64,000 bases of DNA from contig JAPLSJ010000085.1 of NCBI GenBank assembly GCA_026398695.1, forward strand, positions 43,936-107,935. Reading direction: 5' to 3'. Both the position numbers and the translations under genes were made by a program. Positions 26,162 through 36,667 of the stretch are shown one piece after another. Within the stretch, counting starts at the first letter, position 1. Every line of letters begins with the position of its first letter. This stretch comes from Arenimonas sp. Its GTDB lineage: Bacteria > Pseudomonadota > Gammaproteobacteria > Xanthomonadales > Xanthomonadaceae. The notes beneath the pieces were generated by a model. The model made no database searches. It saw only the letters and a program-made list of their open reading frames with translations, and was not told the origin of the DNA.

Positions 26162-27324
26162 GCGGCCGACTGCAGCGCTGGATCGCCGGGATGGCCTGTC
26201 GTGTCCTGCTGGCGGTGCTACCCGGGTCGCTGCAGTCCTGGGGGCGGGCGGTCGACGGCGAGACGGCGAGTATTCCCGATGACGCGCAGGCACTCCGGTT
26301 TGCCCTGGGCAGCCTGTTCGGGCTCCTGCCGCGAGCCTGCCTGGTGCACCTGCGCCGGGCTTTCGCCGCGCCGATGCGCGAGGAACGCACTGTGGCTGCC
26401 GGCGCCACGCGCCTGGTGTCGATCCTTCGCCGCCCCCGCTCTGTGGGCATCGCCTGCGCGATGCTCGCGGTTGCGCTGGGCTTGGCCTACCTGGCCATGG
26501 CCGGTGCGCCCACCCGCTACCTCGTCATCAATTTCGGTGCGCTTGTCCTTGGCCTTGTCGCACGGGGCTTGGTCCACGGCAAGGCGGCCGCGCGACAGCC
26601 CGGTGCGACGACGATGATCACGGCCATCGCCTGCGCATTGCTTGCCACGGCGCTGCTCGGCGACAAGGCCGTCGGCGCCGCGCGCTGGATGAACCTTGGC
26701 GGCCTGACGATCCAGCCCAGCCTGGTGCTGCTGCCCATGATGCTCGTCGCCTTCGCGCGATTTCGCGGCGCCGTCGCCACTTGTGCGGTGATGGCCGCAG
26801 CCGCGGCGCTGGCCATCCAGCCCGACAGGGCCATGGCGGGGATGATGGCCGTGGGTCTTGCCATCCTGGCAGCAATGCGCCCCGATCGGCATGTGCTCAT
26901 GGCGCTGCTGGCCAGCGTGATTGGCTTTGCCTTGACGATGGTCCGCAGCGACAACTTGCCTGCGGTTCCCTACGTCGACCAGATCCTTTACTCGGCATTC
27001 GAGGTGCATCCCGCGGCGGGTGCGGCGGTGCTGGCCGGATCGGTCCTGCTGCTGCTTCCTGCGGTCGTGGGCTGGTTCGGTGATGCTGCGAACCGAACGG
27101 CCTACGTCGTCTTTGGCGCTGTCTGGTCCGTCGCCATCCTGGCGGCGGCCCTGGGAAACTACCCGACGCCGATCGTCGGTTACGGCGGCAGCGCCATCAT
27201 GGGCTATGTGCTGAGCCTGCTGGCGCTGCCGAGACCCGCGCCTGCCGCGGCGACCGAGCGCGCCCCGATAGCGGACGGCGCTACGCCCCCGCGTGACGCC
27301 CACCTTTTGGCCGCACTGGCTTGA
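26158..27324 (+). CDS. Divergent SEDS-fold (FtsW/RodA-like) membrane protein
   Basis: The 388-residue protein has an amphipathic N-terminal cytoplasmic segment (1-95) and then about eight to nine hydrophobic segments. Three motifs occur in the same order as in FtsW/RodA: ARWMNLGGLTIQPS (175-188, compare RWIxLGxxxxQPSE), IQPD (220-223) and PTPIVGYGGSA (336-346, compare LPFVSYGGSS). The E of QPSE is L here, and the N-terminal helices are fewer than in FtsW. It could be a lipid II-related polymerase, a flippase-like protein or a degenerate relative. No partner transpeptidase is adjacent. The call rests on motif order only. Confidence 0.55.
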   Translation: MSGRLQRWIAGMACRVLLAVLPGSLQSWGRAVDGETASIPDDAQALRFALGSLFGLLPRACLVHLRRAFAAPMREERTVAAGATRLVSILRRPRSVGIACAMLAVALGLAYLAMAGAPTRYLVINFGALVLGLVARGLVHGKAAARQPGATTMITAIACALLATALLGDKAVGAARWMNLGGLTIQPSLVLLPMMLVAFARFRGAVATCAVMAAAAALAIQPDRAMAGMMAVGLAILAAMRPDRHVLMALLASVIGFALTMVRSDNLPAVPYVDQILYSAFEVHPAAGAAVLAGSVLLLLPAVVGWFGDAANRTAYVVFGAVWSVAILAAALGNYPTPIVGYGGSAIMGYVLSLLALPRPAPAAATERAPIADGATPPRDAHLLAALA

Positions 27325-27341
27325 TCCGCCAGAGGCTACCC

Positions 27342-28349
27342 ATGTCCAGCGATCGCTTCGCCTTCGCGTTCGTGTTGTTGTCGCTCTGCATCGCAGGGGC
27401 TGCCCCCGGTCAGGAAACCAAGGGCCACCCGACGTCCCGGATCGAGGTTCCGAAGGTCGAACGGGAGGGCGTGTGGCAGCCGACGGCCGGCGGGATACAG
27501 ATTCCGCTTTGGCCTGCGAACGTCGCGCTCACCAAGCCCGACTCGGGTGATCATCCTGAGGCCACTGGCAACGGCTCGCCCCTGGTCGGAGGAAGGAAAT
27601 GGCATTGGGCAAGCTATGTCACCCGGCCGACCATGACCATTTACCCGCCCCAGGGCCGGAATACGGGTGCGGCGTTGCTGGTTCTTCCCGGGGGAGGATT
27701 CCACGCCGTGGCCATGGACCTCGAGGGCACCGAGATCTGCGACTGGGTGATCCAGCAAGGGGTCACCTGCGTCGTGCTGAAGTACCGCACACCGCAGGTG
27801 TGGCCGCGGGTCAACGGCCAGAGCCAGCGGCCCAAAGTGCTGTTGGCCCTGGAGGACGCCCAGCGCGCGATGGGATTGTTGCGACAGGGCGCTTCTGGTT
27901 TTGGGATTGATCCAAAGAGGATTGGCGTGATCGGTTTCTCTGCGGGCGCCTATCTCGCGGCTAACATGAGCAACACCAGCGACCGCACTTATCCGCCGAC
28001 GGATGACGCCGACCGGCAGTCCCCGCGGCCGGATTTCGCGATCATCGCTTACACCGCGCGCCTGCTGGATCCCGGCGTGGAAAAGAACAGTCTCGAACTG
28101 GCGCCATGGGTGAAGATCAGCAGGCAGGCGCCTCCGACGCTTTTTATCCACGCCATGGACGACCCCGTGGACGATGTCCGGCATCCGCTGGCCTACGCGC
28201 TGGCGCTCAACGACGCGGGCGTGGCGGTCGACATGCGTCTGTACGCCAAGGGCGGCCATGCGTTCGGGATGCGGCCCACGACCGATCCGATTACCACGCG
28301 TTGGCCTGAAGACGTCAAGCAGTGGCTCCACGATATCGGCGTGCTGTGA
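27342..28349 (+). CDS. Exported alpha/beta-hydrolase, acetyl-esterase/BD-FAE-like
   Basis: The 335-residue product has a signal peptide (hydrophobic core FAFAFVLLSLCIAGAA). The fold begins YPPQGRNTGAALLVLPGGGFHAVAM, with the GGG oxyanion hole. The nucleophile elbow is GVIGFSAGAYLA, the acid probably lies in HAMDDPVDDV, and the histidine in KGGHAFGM. This matches exported carbohydrate esterases of the BD-FAE/xylan-esterase group; the substrate is not determinable. AGAGG lies 7-11 bases before the ATG. It follows the SEDS-like gene by 17 bases, so it may share the PadR-controlled transcript. Confidence 0.8.
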   Translation: MSSDRFAFAFVLLSLCIAGAAPGQETKGHPTSRIEVPKVEREGVWQPTAGGIQIPLWPANVALTKPDSGDHPEATGNGSPLVGGRKWHWASYVTRPTMTIYPPQGRNTGAALLVLPGGGFHAVAMDLEGTEICDWVIQQGVTCVVLKYRTPQVWPRVNGQSQRPKVLLALEDAQRAMGLLRQGASGFGIDPKRIGVIGFSAGAYLAANMSNTSDRTYPPTDDADRQSPRPDFAIIAYTARLLDPGVEKNSLELAPWVKISRQAPPTLFIHAMDDPVDDVRHPLAYALALNDAGVAVDMRLYAKGGHAFGMRPTTDPITTRWPEDVKQWLHDIGVL

Positions 28350-28534
28350 CGCAGTTGCTGTGGGGAATCGCGTGAGACCCAAGGCCATGACCTCCGGCGG
28401 AAGCCGGGCCTCATCCCGGCAGGCACCTGCTGGGCCCGGCCGTGGCGAGAAAGCGCACGGCCGTACTGGGGCGTATCCCAAGGGGAGCTGAAGCGAGGGG
28501 GGCATTTTGGCTGGCCGGGGAGGGGCCCCGGGGC

Positions 28535-28540
28535 TACAAT
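28535..28540 (+). promoter_or_regulatory. -10 element (TACAAT) of the glutamate dehydrogenase gene
   Basis: TACAAT lies 35 bases before the ATG. No convincing -35 is seen (TTGGCT is 22 bases away). The implied leader is about 29 bases, which supports the ATG at 28576 over the longer upstream frame. The rest of the 226-base spacer shows no other element. Confidence 0.45.
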
Positions 28541-28575
28541 TCCGCACCTTTTTTCGTCCTGCGAGAACGCGGTCA

Positions 28576-31500
28576 ATGAACGCCCACGCCCTGGCTTCTG
28601 CCGACACCCTCGATGCCGTCATCGCCGCCCTGCCGGCGGGGCTGCCCACCGCCGAGAGGGACCTGCTGGAGCGGTTCACCCGCAGCTTCTTCGAGCGGCT
28701 GCCGCAGGATGAACTCGAAGGCCGCGAACCGGCGGAGTGGGCCGCCATCGCCCAGTCCTTCCTCGGCTTCGCCCGCCAGCGCACCGCCGGCGCCCCCAAG
28801 ATCGCCGTGTTCAACCCCGTGCGCGCCGCCGACGGCTTCGACAGCACCCATACCGTCGTGCGCATCGCCAACGACGACATGCCCTTCCTGGTGGATTCGG
28901 TGCGCATGGCGCTCACCCAGTTCGGCGCCACCGTGCACCAGATCGCCCACCCCGTGATGCTGCTGTCGCGCGACGCCGCCGGCCAGCTGCAGGGCCTGGG
29001 CGAAGGCGCGGCCGAGTCGCTGATGTACCTGGAGATCGACCGCCAGGCCGACGCCGAGGCCATGGCCGCCATCGAAGCCGCCCTGCGCGCCGCCCTGGGC
29101 GACGTGCGCGAAGCGGTGGTCGACTGGGAACAGATGCGCGCCAGGATGCGCGCCATCGCCGACGAATTCGACACCCGGCGCATGCCCGTGGACAGCGCCA
29201 GCCGCCTCGAGGCCCAGGCCTTCCTGCGCTGGGCCGCCGACAACCACTTCACCTTCCTGGGCTACCGCGAGTACGAAGTCACCCCCGACCGCCAGCTGGC
29301 GGCGGTGCAGGGCAGCGGCCTGGGCCTGATGCGCGGCAAGGACCACCTGGTGCAGGCGCGCCCGATCACCGGCCTGGCCGCCGCCGACCTGGCGCCAGGC
29401 GCCACGCTCGACGCCCTGATCCTGACCAAGACCAACGCCCGCTCCACCGTGCACCGCCCCGGCTACATGGACTACATCGGCGTGCTGGTGTTCGACGAAG
29501 CCGGCCGCGCCGTGCGCGAACAGCGCTTCCTGGGCCTGTACACCTCCAGCGCCTACAACCGCCGCCCGTGGGAAATCCCGCTGGTGCGACAGCGCCATGA
29601 GCAGGTGATGGCCGCTTCCGGCCTGGCGCTCAACAGCCACAGCGGCAAGGCGCTGCGCCACATCCTGGAATCGCTGCCGCGCGAGGAGCTGTTCCAGTCC
29701 AGCACCGAAGAGCTCGAGCGCACCGCGATGGGCATCCTGGGCCTGCAGGAGCGCGCCCGCACCCGCCTGTTCCTGCGCCGCGACCGCTACGGCCGCTTCT
29801 TCTCCGCGCTGGCCTACATCCCGCGCGACCGCTTCAACACCGGCATCCGCCAGCGCGTGGAAGCGCTGCTGATGCGCGAGCTGCAGGGCGAGCGCCTGGA
29901 CCACAGCGTGCAGATCGGCGAATCGCCGCTGGCGCAGCTGCACATGGTGATCCGCCCGAAGGGCGGCGCCAAGGTCGAGTTCGACCAGGACCGCCTCGAG
30001 GCCGAGCTGGCCAGCATCGTGCGCGACTGGCACGACGAGCTGCGCGAACTGCTGGTGCGCGACAACGGCGAGGAAATGGGCCTGCGCCTGTTCCAGCGCT
30101 ACGGCCGCGCGCTGCCCGCCAGCTACACCGAAGCCGTGTCGCCCACGCTGGCCGCCGCCGACGTGCTGCAGGCCGCGCGCCTGGCCGGTCCGGGCGACCA
30201 GCGCATTTCCTTCTACCGCCACGGCGACGAGCTGCGCCTGAAGCTGGTGCGCCGCAGCGGCGACGTGGCGCTGTCGGACGTGCTGCCGGTGATGGAAAAC
30301 CTGGGCCTGCGCGTGCTCACCGAGCACCCGTATGAGTTCGAGGTCGAGGGCGAGAAGGTCGCCATCCAGGACTTCGAGGTGCAGTCGCGCCGCGGCGAGA
30401 TCGACGTGGACGCCGCGCGCGTGCCGTTCGAGGAGGCCTTCATCGCCATCTGGAGCGGTGCGGCCGAGAACGACGGCTTCAACCAGCTGCTGCCCAGCGC
30501 CCGCCTGGAGTGGCGCGACATCGCCATGCTGCGCGGCTACACCAAGTACGCGCTGCAGACCGGCGTGCCGTTCTCGCAGCCGTACATGGAAGAAACGCTG
30601 CAGCGCTACCCGGTGATCGCCCGCGTGCTGTTCGAACTGTTCGCCGCGCGCTTCGAGCCGGGCCGCGAGACGCCGCTGGACGCCGCCGGCCAGCAGGCCC
30701 TGCACGACCAGATCGCCTGGCTGCTGCCCAAGGACAAGCGCCAGGCGCTGGACACCATCCCGCAGGAAATCGCCGCTGCGCATGCCCTGGACCGCAACGC
30801 CCAGATCGACGCCTGCACCGACGCGCTCGAGATCCTGCTGGACGCCGTGGTCACCAGCATCGACGACGACCGCATCCTGCGCTGCTACATGGCCCTGATC
30901 AACGCCACGCTGCGCACCAACTTCTACCAGACCAAGGGCGGCACGCACCGCGACTACATCAGCTTCAAGTTCGACCCGGCCAAGGTGCCCGAGCTGCCCA
31001 AGCCGCGCCCGTACCGCGAAATCTTCGTGTACTCGCCGTTCGTCGAGGGCGTGCACCTGCGCTTCGGCCCGGTGGCGCGCGGCGGCCTGCGCTGGTCCGA
31101 CCGCCGCTAGGACTTCCGCACCGAGGTGCTGGGCCTGGTGAAGGCGCAGATGGTGAAGAACACCGTCATCGTGCCCGTGGGTTCCAAGGGCGGCTTCGTG
31201 GTGAAGCGCCCGCCGGCGGGCGGCGACCGCGACGCGCAGCTGGCCGAGGGCATCGCCTGCTACAAGCGCTTCATCAACGGCCTGCTCGACATCACCGACA
31301 ACCTGGTGGACGGCGCGGTGGTGCACCCGCAGGACGTGGTGCGCCACGACAACGACGACCCCTACCTGGTGGTGGCGGCCGACAAGGGCACGGCCACCTT
31401 CTCCGACATCGCCAACGGCATCTCGGCCGAGCACGGCTACTGGCTGGGCGACGCGTTTGCGTCCGGCGGCTCGGTCGGCTACGACCACAAGGGCATGGGC

Positions 31501-33489
31501 ATCACCGCCAAGGGCGCCTGGGAGTCGGTGAAGCGCCACTTCCGCTCGGTGGGCATCGATTCGCAGAACCAGGACTTCACCTGCGTGGGCGTGGGTGACA
31601 TGTCGGGCGACGTGTTCGGCAACGGCATGCTGCTGTCCAAACACATCCGCCTGCTGGCGGCGTTCGACCACCGCCACATCTTCCTCGACCCCAATCCCGA
31701 TTCGGCGCGCAGCTTCGTTGAGCGCGAGCGCATGTTCGCGCTGCCGCGTTCGAGCTGGGAAGACTACGACAAGGCGCTGATCTCGGCCGGCGGCGGCATC
31801 TTCCCGCGCACCGCCAAGTCCATCCCGCTGACGCCGGAAGTGAAGGCCGCGCTGGGCATCGAAGGCGACGCCGAGCAGATGTCGCCGATGGAGCTGATGA
31901 ACGCCATCCTCAAGGCGCCGGTGGACCTGCTGTGGAACGGCGGCATCGGCACCTACGTCAAGGCGGCGTCCGAGACCCACGCCGACGTCGGCGACCGCGC
32001 CAACAACGGCCTGCGCGTGAACGGCGCCGAGCTGCGCTGCAAGGCGGTGGGCGAGGGCGGCAACCTGGGCATGACCCAGCGCGGCCGCATCGAGGCCGCC
32101 TACGCCGGCGTGCTGGTGAACACCGACTTCATCGACAACTCGGCCGGCGTGGACACCTCCGACCACGAGGTGAACATCAAGATCCTGCTGTCGGCCGCCG
32201 TGAAGCGCGGCGAGCTGTCGCAGGAGCAGCGCAACAAGCTGCTGGCCAGCATGACCGACGAAGTGGGCGAACTGGTGCTGGTGGACAACTACCGCCAGAA
32301 CCAGGCCATCAGCCTGATGGAGCGCATGAGCGCGTCGCGCCTGGGCTCGTTCGGCCACTTCATCCGCACGCTCGAAGGCCAGGGCCTGCTGGACCGCGCC
32401 ATCGAGTTCCTGCCCACCGACGCCGAGCTCAACGACCGCAAGGCCCGCGGCCAGGGCCTCACGCGCCCCGAGCTGTCGGTGCTGCTGAGCTACGACAAGA
32501 TCGTCATCTTCAACCAGATGCTCGATTCGGACGTGCCGGAAGACCCGTACCTCTCGAAGGAACTGGTGCGCTACTTCCCCGGGGCGCTGCAGGAAACCTA
32601 CGCCAAGGACATGGAGAACCACCGCCTGCGCCGCGAGATCATCGCCACCGCGGTCACCAACTCCACCGTCAACCGCATGGGTTCGACCTTCCTGCTGCGC
32701 ATGCAGGAAGACACCGGCGAATCGCCGGCGCAGATCGCCAAGGCCTACACCATCAGCCGCGAAGTGCTGGACGCGCGCGAGCTGTGGGCGGGCATCGATG
32801 CCCTGGACCTGAAAGTGCCCGAGAGCGCCCAGCTCGACGCCCTCACCGGCATCTGGCACCTGCAGCGCAACATGACGCGCTGGCTGCTCAACCGCCCGGG
32901 CGAGTCGCTGGACATCGCGCAGAAGGTGGAACGCTACGCCGGCGGCGTGGCCGAGCTGCGGAGTGCGCTGGCCCAGGTGCTGCCGGGCGAAGCCCGCGGC
33001 GAATACCTGGCCGACGTGGCGCAGTGGCGCCAGCTGGGCTTCCCGGAAGACATGGCCAAGGCGTTTGCCAGCCTGCCGTTCATGGCCTATGCGCTGGACA
33101 TCGTGGAAGTGGCGATCGAGCAGGGCCTGGCCGTGCGCGACGTGGCGGCGGCCTACTTCGGCCTGTCCGACGCGCTGCACACCAAGTGGCTGATGGACAG
33201 CGTGGAAGGCCTGCCGGTGGACGGCCGCTGGCACGCCCAGGCCCGCGGCGTGCTGCGCGACGAGCTGCAGGCACAGCAGCGCGCGCTGGTCGGCCAAGTG
33301 CTGGGCTCGGCCTCGGCCACCCGCCAGCCCAAGGCGCTGGTGGACGCCTGGCTGTCGCGCGACGACGCCACGCTGCGGCACACGCTGGCCATGTTCGCCG
33401 ACATGCGCAACCTGCGCGGCCTGGACTACCCGACGCTGTCGGTGGCCGTGCGCCGCCTGGCCCAGGTGGTCGCCGCCGGCGCGCGCTAG
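28576..33489 (+). CDS. gdhB: Large (180-kDa class) NAD-specific glutamate dehydrogenase, interrupted by in-frame TAG at codon 845
   Basis: The enzyme deaminates glutamate to 2-oxoglutarate with NAD+, normally in catabolism, so it feeds SucA. Read through the TAG, the product is 1637 residues, normal for the GDH-180 class. Regulatory ACT-like regions fill about 1-700. The catalytic core begins near 800: GPVARGGLRWSDRR-[TAG]-DFRTEVLGLVKAQMVKN, then the catalytic lysine K871 in PVGSKGGF and the NAD motif GVGDMSGDVFGNGM. Relatives have Glu at the TAG position (a single G-to-T change from GAG). Codon use and conservation continue unchanged after it. Terminating there would remove the whole active site. 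It could be a recent pseudogene, a sequencing error or a readthrough gene. Confidence 0.9.
31108..31110 (+). other. In-frame amber codon inside the glutamate dehydrogenase gene
   Basis: The context is CGC-TAG-GAC, codon 845 of 1638 including the final stop. The frame is open on both sides with no compensating shift. The residue is expected to be Glu from the conserved RWSDRRED pattern. Confidence 0.95.
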
Positions 33490-33501
33490 TAAGCTAGGGC
33501 C

Positions 33502-34278
33502 ATGACCTTGCCCGCCCAGCCCCGCATTGCCTTCCTCGCCAGCCCGGCGCCCGAGGCGCAGGCGGCGCTGGCCAAGCTCACCGCCGCGCACGGCTGCGTC
33601 GCGCCCGGCGAAGCGGACGTCATCTGCGCGCTGGGCGGCGACGGCTTCATGCTGCAGACCCTGCACCGGCACGGCCCGCTGGGCCTGCCGGTGTTCGGCA
33701 TGAAGCTGGGCACGGTCGGCTTCCTGATGAACCAGCACCGGCCCGAGAGCCTGATCGAGCGCCTGCATGCGGCCGAAGCCGCGGTGCTGCGGCCGCTGGA
33801 GATGGTCGCCGTGACCGAGTCGGGCGCCACGGTGAAGTCGCTGGCCTACAACGAAGTGTCGCTGCTGCGCCAGACGCGCCAGGCCGCGCACCTGCGCGTG
33901 CACCTCAACGGCCAGGTGCGGCTGGAGGAGCTGGTGTGCGACGGCGCCCTGGTCGCCACGCCCGCCGGCAGCACCGCCTACAACTTCAGCGCCCACGGGC
34001 CGATCCTGCCGCTGGGGTCGCAGGTGGTCGCCCTCACGCCCATCGCCGCGTTCCGGCCGCGGCGCTGGCGCGGCGCCATCCTGCGCGCCGACACCGTGGT
34101 GAAGCTCGAGGTGCTGGACGGCTACAAGCGCCCGGTCAGCGCCACCGCCGATTCGCACGAGGTGCGCGACGTGTCCGAGGTCACCATCCGGGAGTCGAAG
34201 GACCACACGGTGACGCTGCTGTTCGACCGCGAGCACAACCTCGAGGAACGCATCCTCAACGAACAGTTCCTCACCTGA
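33502..34278 (+). CDS. nadK: NAD kinase
   Basis: The enzyme phosphorylates NAD+ to NADP+. The 258-residue form has GGDG at 45-48 with catalytic D47, the NE motif in AYNEVSLL, and [22 protein letters not shown] for NAD binding. The short N-terminus is typical of the Xanthomonadaceae version. It starts 12 bases after the glutamate dehydrogenase stop and is probably co-transcribed. Confidence 0.95.
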   Translation: MTLPAQPRIAFLASPAPEAQAALAKLTAAHGCVAPGEADVICALGGDGFMLQTLHRHGPLGLPVFGMKLGTVGFLMNQHRPESLIERLHAAEAAVLRPLEMVAVTESGATVKSLAYNEVSLLRQTRQAAHLRVHLNGQVRLEELVCDGALVATPAGSTAYNFSAHGPILPLGSQVVALTPIAAFRPRRWRGAILRADTVVKLEVLDGYKRPVSATADSHEVRDVSEVTIRESKDHTVTLLFDREHNLEERILNEQFLT

Positions 34279-34320
34279 GCGTTCTCACCCCGTGAGACCG
34301 CCACGGCGCACACTGCCTGC

Positions 34321-35247
34321 ATGAGCCCGCTTTCCGCCAAACCCGAACGCCCCGCCGACCGCCTCGTGGTGGCGATCACCGCACGCGCCCTGTTCGACCT
34401 CGAGGACAGCCACGCGCTGTTCAAGGCCGACGGCCTGGACGCCTATGCGCAGTTCCAGCGCGCGCGCGAGAAGGACATCCTGCAGCCCGGCATGGCCTTC
34501 CCGCTGGTGCAGAAGCTGCTGGCGCTCAATGCCGGCGCACCGCCGGAATCGCCGCGGGTGGAGGTGGTGCTGCTGTCGCGCAACTCGTCCGACACCGGCC
34601 TGCGCATCTTCAACTCCATCCGCCACTACGGCCTGGGCATCGTGCGCGCGGTGTTCACCAGCGGCGCCGAGACCTGGCCCTACATCAAGCCGTTTGGCGC
34701 GCAGCTGTTCCTGTCGGCCAACCCGCTGTCGGTGCGCAGCGCGCTGGAGCACGGCTTCGCGGCCGCCACCATCCTGCCGGCGAAGGCCTACGAGCCCGCG
34801 CACCCGCAGCTGCGCATCGCCTTCGACGGCGACGCGGTGATCTTCGGCGACGAGTCCGAACGCGTTTCGCAGGAATCGGGCCTGGCCGCCTTCCACAGCA
34901 ACGAATCCACGCGCGTGAACGAACCGCTGTCGGGCGGCCCGTTCCGCGGCTTCCTGGCCGCCCTGCACGAACTGCAGCAGGCCTTCCCGCCGGGCGAAGA
35001 TTCGCCACTGCGCACGGCCCTGGTCACCGCCCGCTCGGCGCCCGCGCACGAGCGCGTCATCCTCACCCTGCGCGAGTGGGGCGTGCGCCTGGACGAAGCC
35101 ATGTTCCTCGGCGGCCGCGACAAGGGCCCGTTCCTGGAAGCCTTCGGCGCCGACATCTTCTTCGACGATTCGAAGCACAACATCGAGAACGCCAGCCGCC
35201 ACGTGGCCACCGGGCACGTGCCCTACGGCGTCACCAACGAAGGCTAG
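34321..35247 (+). CDS. Cytosolic 5'-nucleotidase (PF06189-type)
   Basis: The 308-residue haloacid-dehalogenase-fold nucleotidase dephosphorylates nucleoside monophosphates. Signature parts are LVVAITARALFDLEDSHALF at the N-terminus, VEVVLLSRNSSDTGLRIFNS, the phosphatase aspartate region IAFDGDAVIFGDESE, and DIFFDDSKHNIENA near the end. It follows nadK by 42 bases. The TAG stop lies in GGC-TAG-GCC, the same nine-base context as the internal TAG of dnaB. Convergent with the LuxR-type gene. Confidence 0.88.
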   Translation: MSPLSAKPERPADRLVVAITARALFDLEDSHALFKADGLDAYAQFQRAREKDILQPGMAFPLVQKLLALNAGAPPESPRVEVVLLSRNSSDTGLRIFNSIRHYGLGIVRAVFTSGAETWPYIKPFGAQLFLSANPLSVRSALEHGFAAATILPAKAYEPAHPQLRIAFDGDAVIFGDESERVSQESGLAAFHSNESTRVNEPLSGGPFRGFLAALHELQQAFPPGEDSPLRTALVTARSAPAHERVILTLREWGVRLDEAMFLGGRDKGPFLEAFGADIFFDDSKHNIENASRHVATGHVPYGVTNEG

Positions 35248-35259
35248 GCCAGCGGGTGG

Positions 35260-35841
35260 TCAGCCCTGGGTGGGTGACGTTGCGTCCGCGCGCGTGACGG
35301 GCGGCAGCAGGTCTTCGAGGAAGAACGCAGACAGCTCCGATCTCCCCGCGAGGCCGGACTTGGTATAGACCGCGCTCGACTGCACCCGCGCGGTCTTCTC
35401 GGTGGTGCGGCGTGCCGCGGCGATTTCCTTCAGGCTCAGGCCCTTGAGCAGCAGGAAGGCCACTTCCTTTTCCGCGGCCGAGAGCTGCCACTGGTCCAAC
35501 TGCGCGCTGATCGACTGCGACAGGCCGTCGAGGTACTTCTTCGATCCCGTGCGCCAGGCCTCGGCCTGCTGCCGGAAGGCGGAAAAATCGCGGCCCTGCG
35601 CATCCAGCCGGCGGCGCAGCAGCCAGGCACCGCGCAGCAGGTGGAAGGCGCCGAAGCACGCCGCCACCGCCACCCCGGCCTCGGCCAGCACATGCCACAG
35701 CGGCACGCCCTGGCGCAGGTCCACGGCCACGTCGACGCCCGCCAGCAGCGCGATCAGCGCGAGCACGCCGGCCAGCACGGCGCGCTCGCTGGTCCTGAGC
35801 GCGCCGCCGCCGGAACCCTTGGGGTCATCGGTTTCAGTCAT
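35260..35841 (-). CDS. Membrane-anchored LuxR-type helix-turn-helix protein
   Basis: The 193-residue protein has two membrane segments (AVLAGVLALIALLAGVDVAV and VLAEAGVAVAACFGAFHLL), a coiled linker (RRRLDAQGRDFSAFRQQAEAWRTGS), and a C-terminal LuxR/GerE helix-turn-helix (LSAAEKEVAFLLLKGLSLKEIAAARRTTEKTAR). No receiver domain is present, so it may sense something at the membrane. Two starts are possible, 35841 (MTETDDP) or 35856 (MKAKTM); both overlap the cytochrome gene end, so the two are coupled. Confidence 0.8.
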   Translation of the reverse strand: MTETDDPKGSGGGALRTSERAVLAGVLALIALLAGVDVAVDLRQGVPLWHVLAEAGVAVAACFGAFHLLRGAWLLRRRLDAQGRDFSAFRQQAEAWRTGSKKYLDGLSQSISAQLDQWQLSAAEKEVAFLLLKGLSLKEIAAARRTTEKTARVQSSAVYTKSGLAGRSELSAFFLEDLLPPVTRADATSPTQG

Positions 35842-36535
35842 GGTCTTCGCTTTCATTCTCGCCCAGCTGCAGCGTGGTGCCGAACAGGTCCAGCGTGCGC
35901 GCCCGGCCATCATAGTGCTGCACGAGATAGCCCATGAACAGGACGGTGAGCATCACGAACGCCGCCCCGGCGACAGGCATCGAGCGCACCGGCGCCTCCT
36001 CGCTGGCGATGGCCTGCTTCCTGCCCGTGACCATGGTGGCCTGCAGCCCGTCGCGATGCCGCAGCACATGGGCGGCCACGCCGGCCACGTGCAGCAGCAC
36101 CACCACCAGGAAGGCATTGGCCATCAGCTCATGCACTTCCTTGATGGCGTCGTTCTCGCCGCCGGTGGCCATCAGCCAGCCCGTGGTGCCCAGGCCCAGC
36201 GCCAGGACGACCATGGCCACCGCGGCCCAGCTCGAAGCGGGGTTGTGCCCAAGCCGGCGCGCGCTGCCGCCGGAGACCATGCCCTTGAAGTAGGCCAGCA
36301 GGTGCATCGGATTCAGGTTCAGGTCGCCCAGCCGCGCATGGCGGGTGCCCACCGCCGACCAGGCCAGCCGCAGCAGCACCACGAACACCATGCCCAGGCC
36401 GGCCAGCATGTGCAGCGAGAACCGGGCCGAGTCGTCGTCCACCAGGTTGGAAATGGCGAAGGCGGCGATGAAGAAGCCGGCGAACAGCCAGTGGAACAGG
36501 CGGGTCGGCAGGTCGTAGACGAGTATCTGGCGCAC
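35834..36535 (-). CDS. Cytochrome b561-like diheme membrane protein
   Basis: The 233-residue membrane protein belongs to the prokaryotic cytochrome b561 / Ni-hydrogenase cytochrome b group. It starts VRQILVYDLPTRLFHWLFAG, whose FHW histidine is a likely heme ligand. Other ligand candidates are SLHMLAGLG and, in the later helices, VHELMANAFLVVVLLHVAGV. A fifth hydrophobic segment is C-terminal. The GTG start is preceded by GAGGA at good distance; the longer upstream frame is not supported. It transfers electrons from quinol or to a periplasmic partner, not identified here. Operon with the LuxR-type gene. Confidence 0.85.
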   Translation of the reverse strand: MRQILVYDLPTRLFHWLFAGFFIAAFAISNLVDDDSARFSLHMLAGLGMVFVVLLRLAWSAVGTRHARLGDLNLNPMHLLAYFKGMVSGGSARRLGHNPASSWAAVAMVVLALGLGTTGWLMATGGENDAIKEVHELMANAFLVVVLLHVAGVAAHVLRHRDGLQATMVTGRKQAIASEEAPVRSMPVAGAAFVMLTVLFMGYLVQHYDGRARTLDLFGTTLQLGENESEDHD

Positions 36536-36667
36536 GGGGAATTCCTCGGGTGGGGTGGTGACCCGAGTTTCGGCACGCGACCCCGCCGGGGCCATAAGGC
36601 GAATGACCTAGCCTTCAGGCAATCAATGACTTGGCGCGGCAATGCGCCCGGCAAGGCGGGGCCGACG

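Noticed and set aside
31108..31110. Selenocysteine or pyrrolysine insertion at the internal TAG codons
   Set aside because: Selenocysteine uses TGA, and no Pyl-type context or genes are visible. The conserved residue in the dehydrogenase is Glu. Global TAG reassignment is unlikely because several genes end properly in TAG.
28573..34236. A 1887-codon open frame antisense to the glutamate dehydrogenase and nadK genes
   Set aside because: Its composition (His, Gln, Val, Gly, Arg runs) is that of a shadow of GC-biased codons on the other strand, and no family motif appears.
35260..35913. A longer LuxR-type protein starting at 35913
   Set aside because: It would overlap the cytochrome gene by about 80 bases, and its extra N-terminus is arginine/cysteine-rich shadow sequence.
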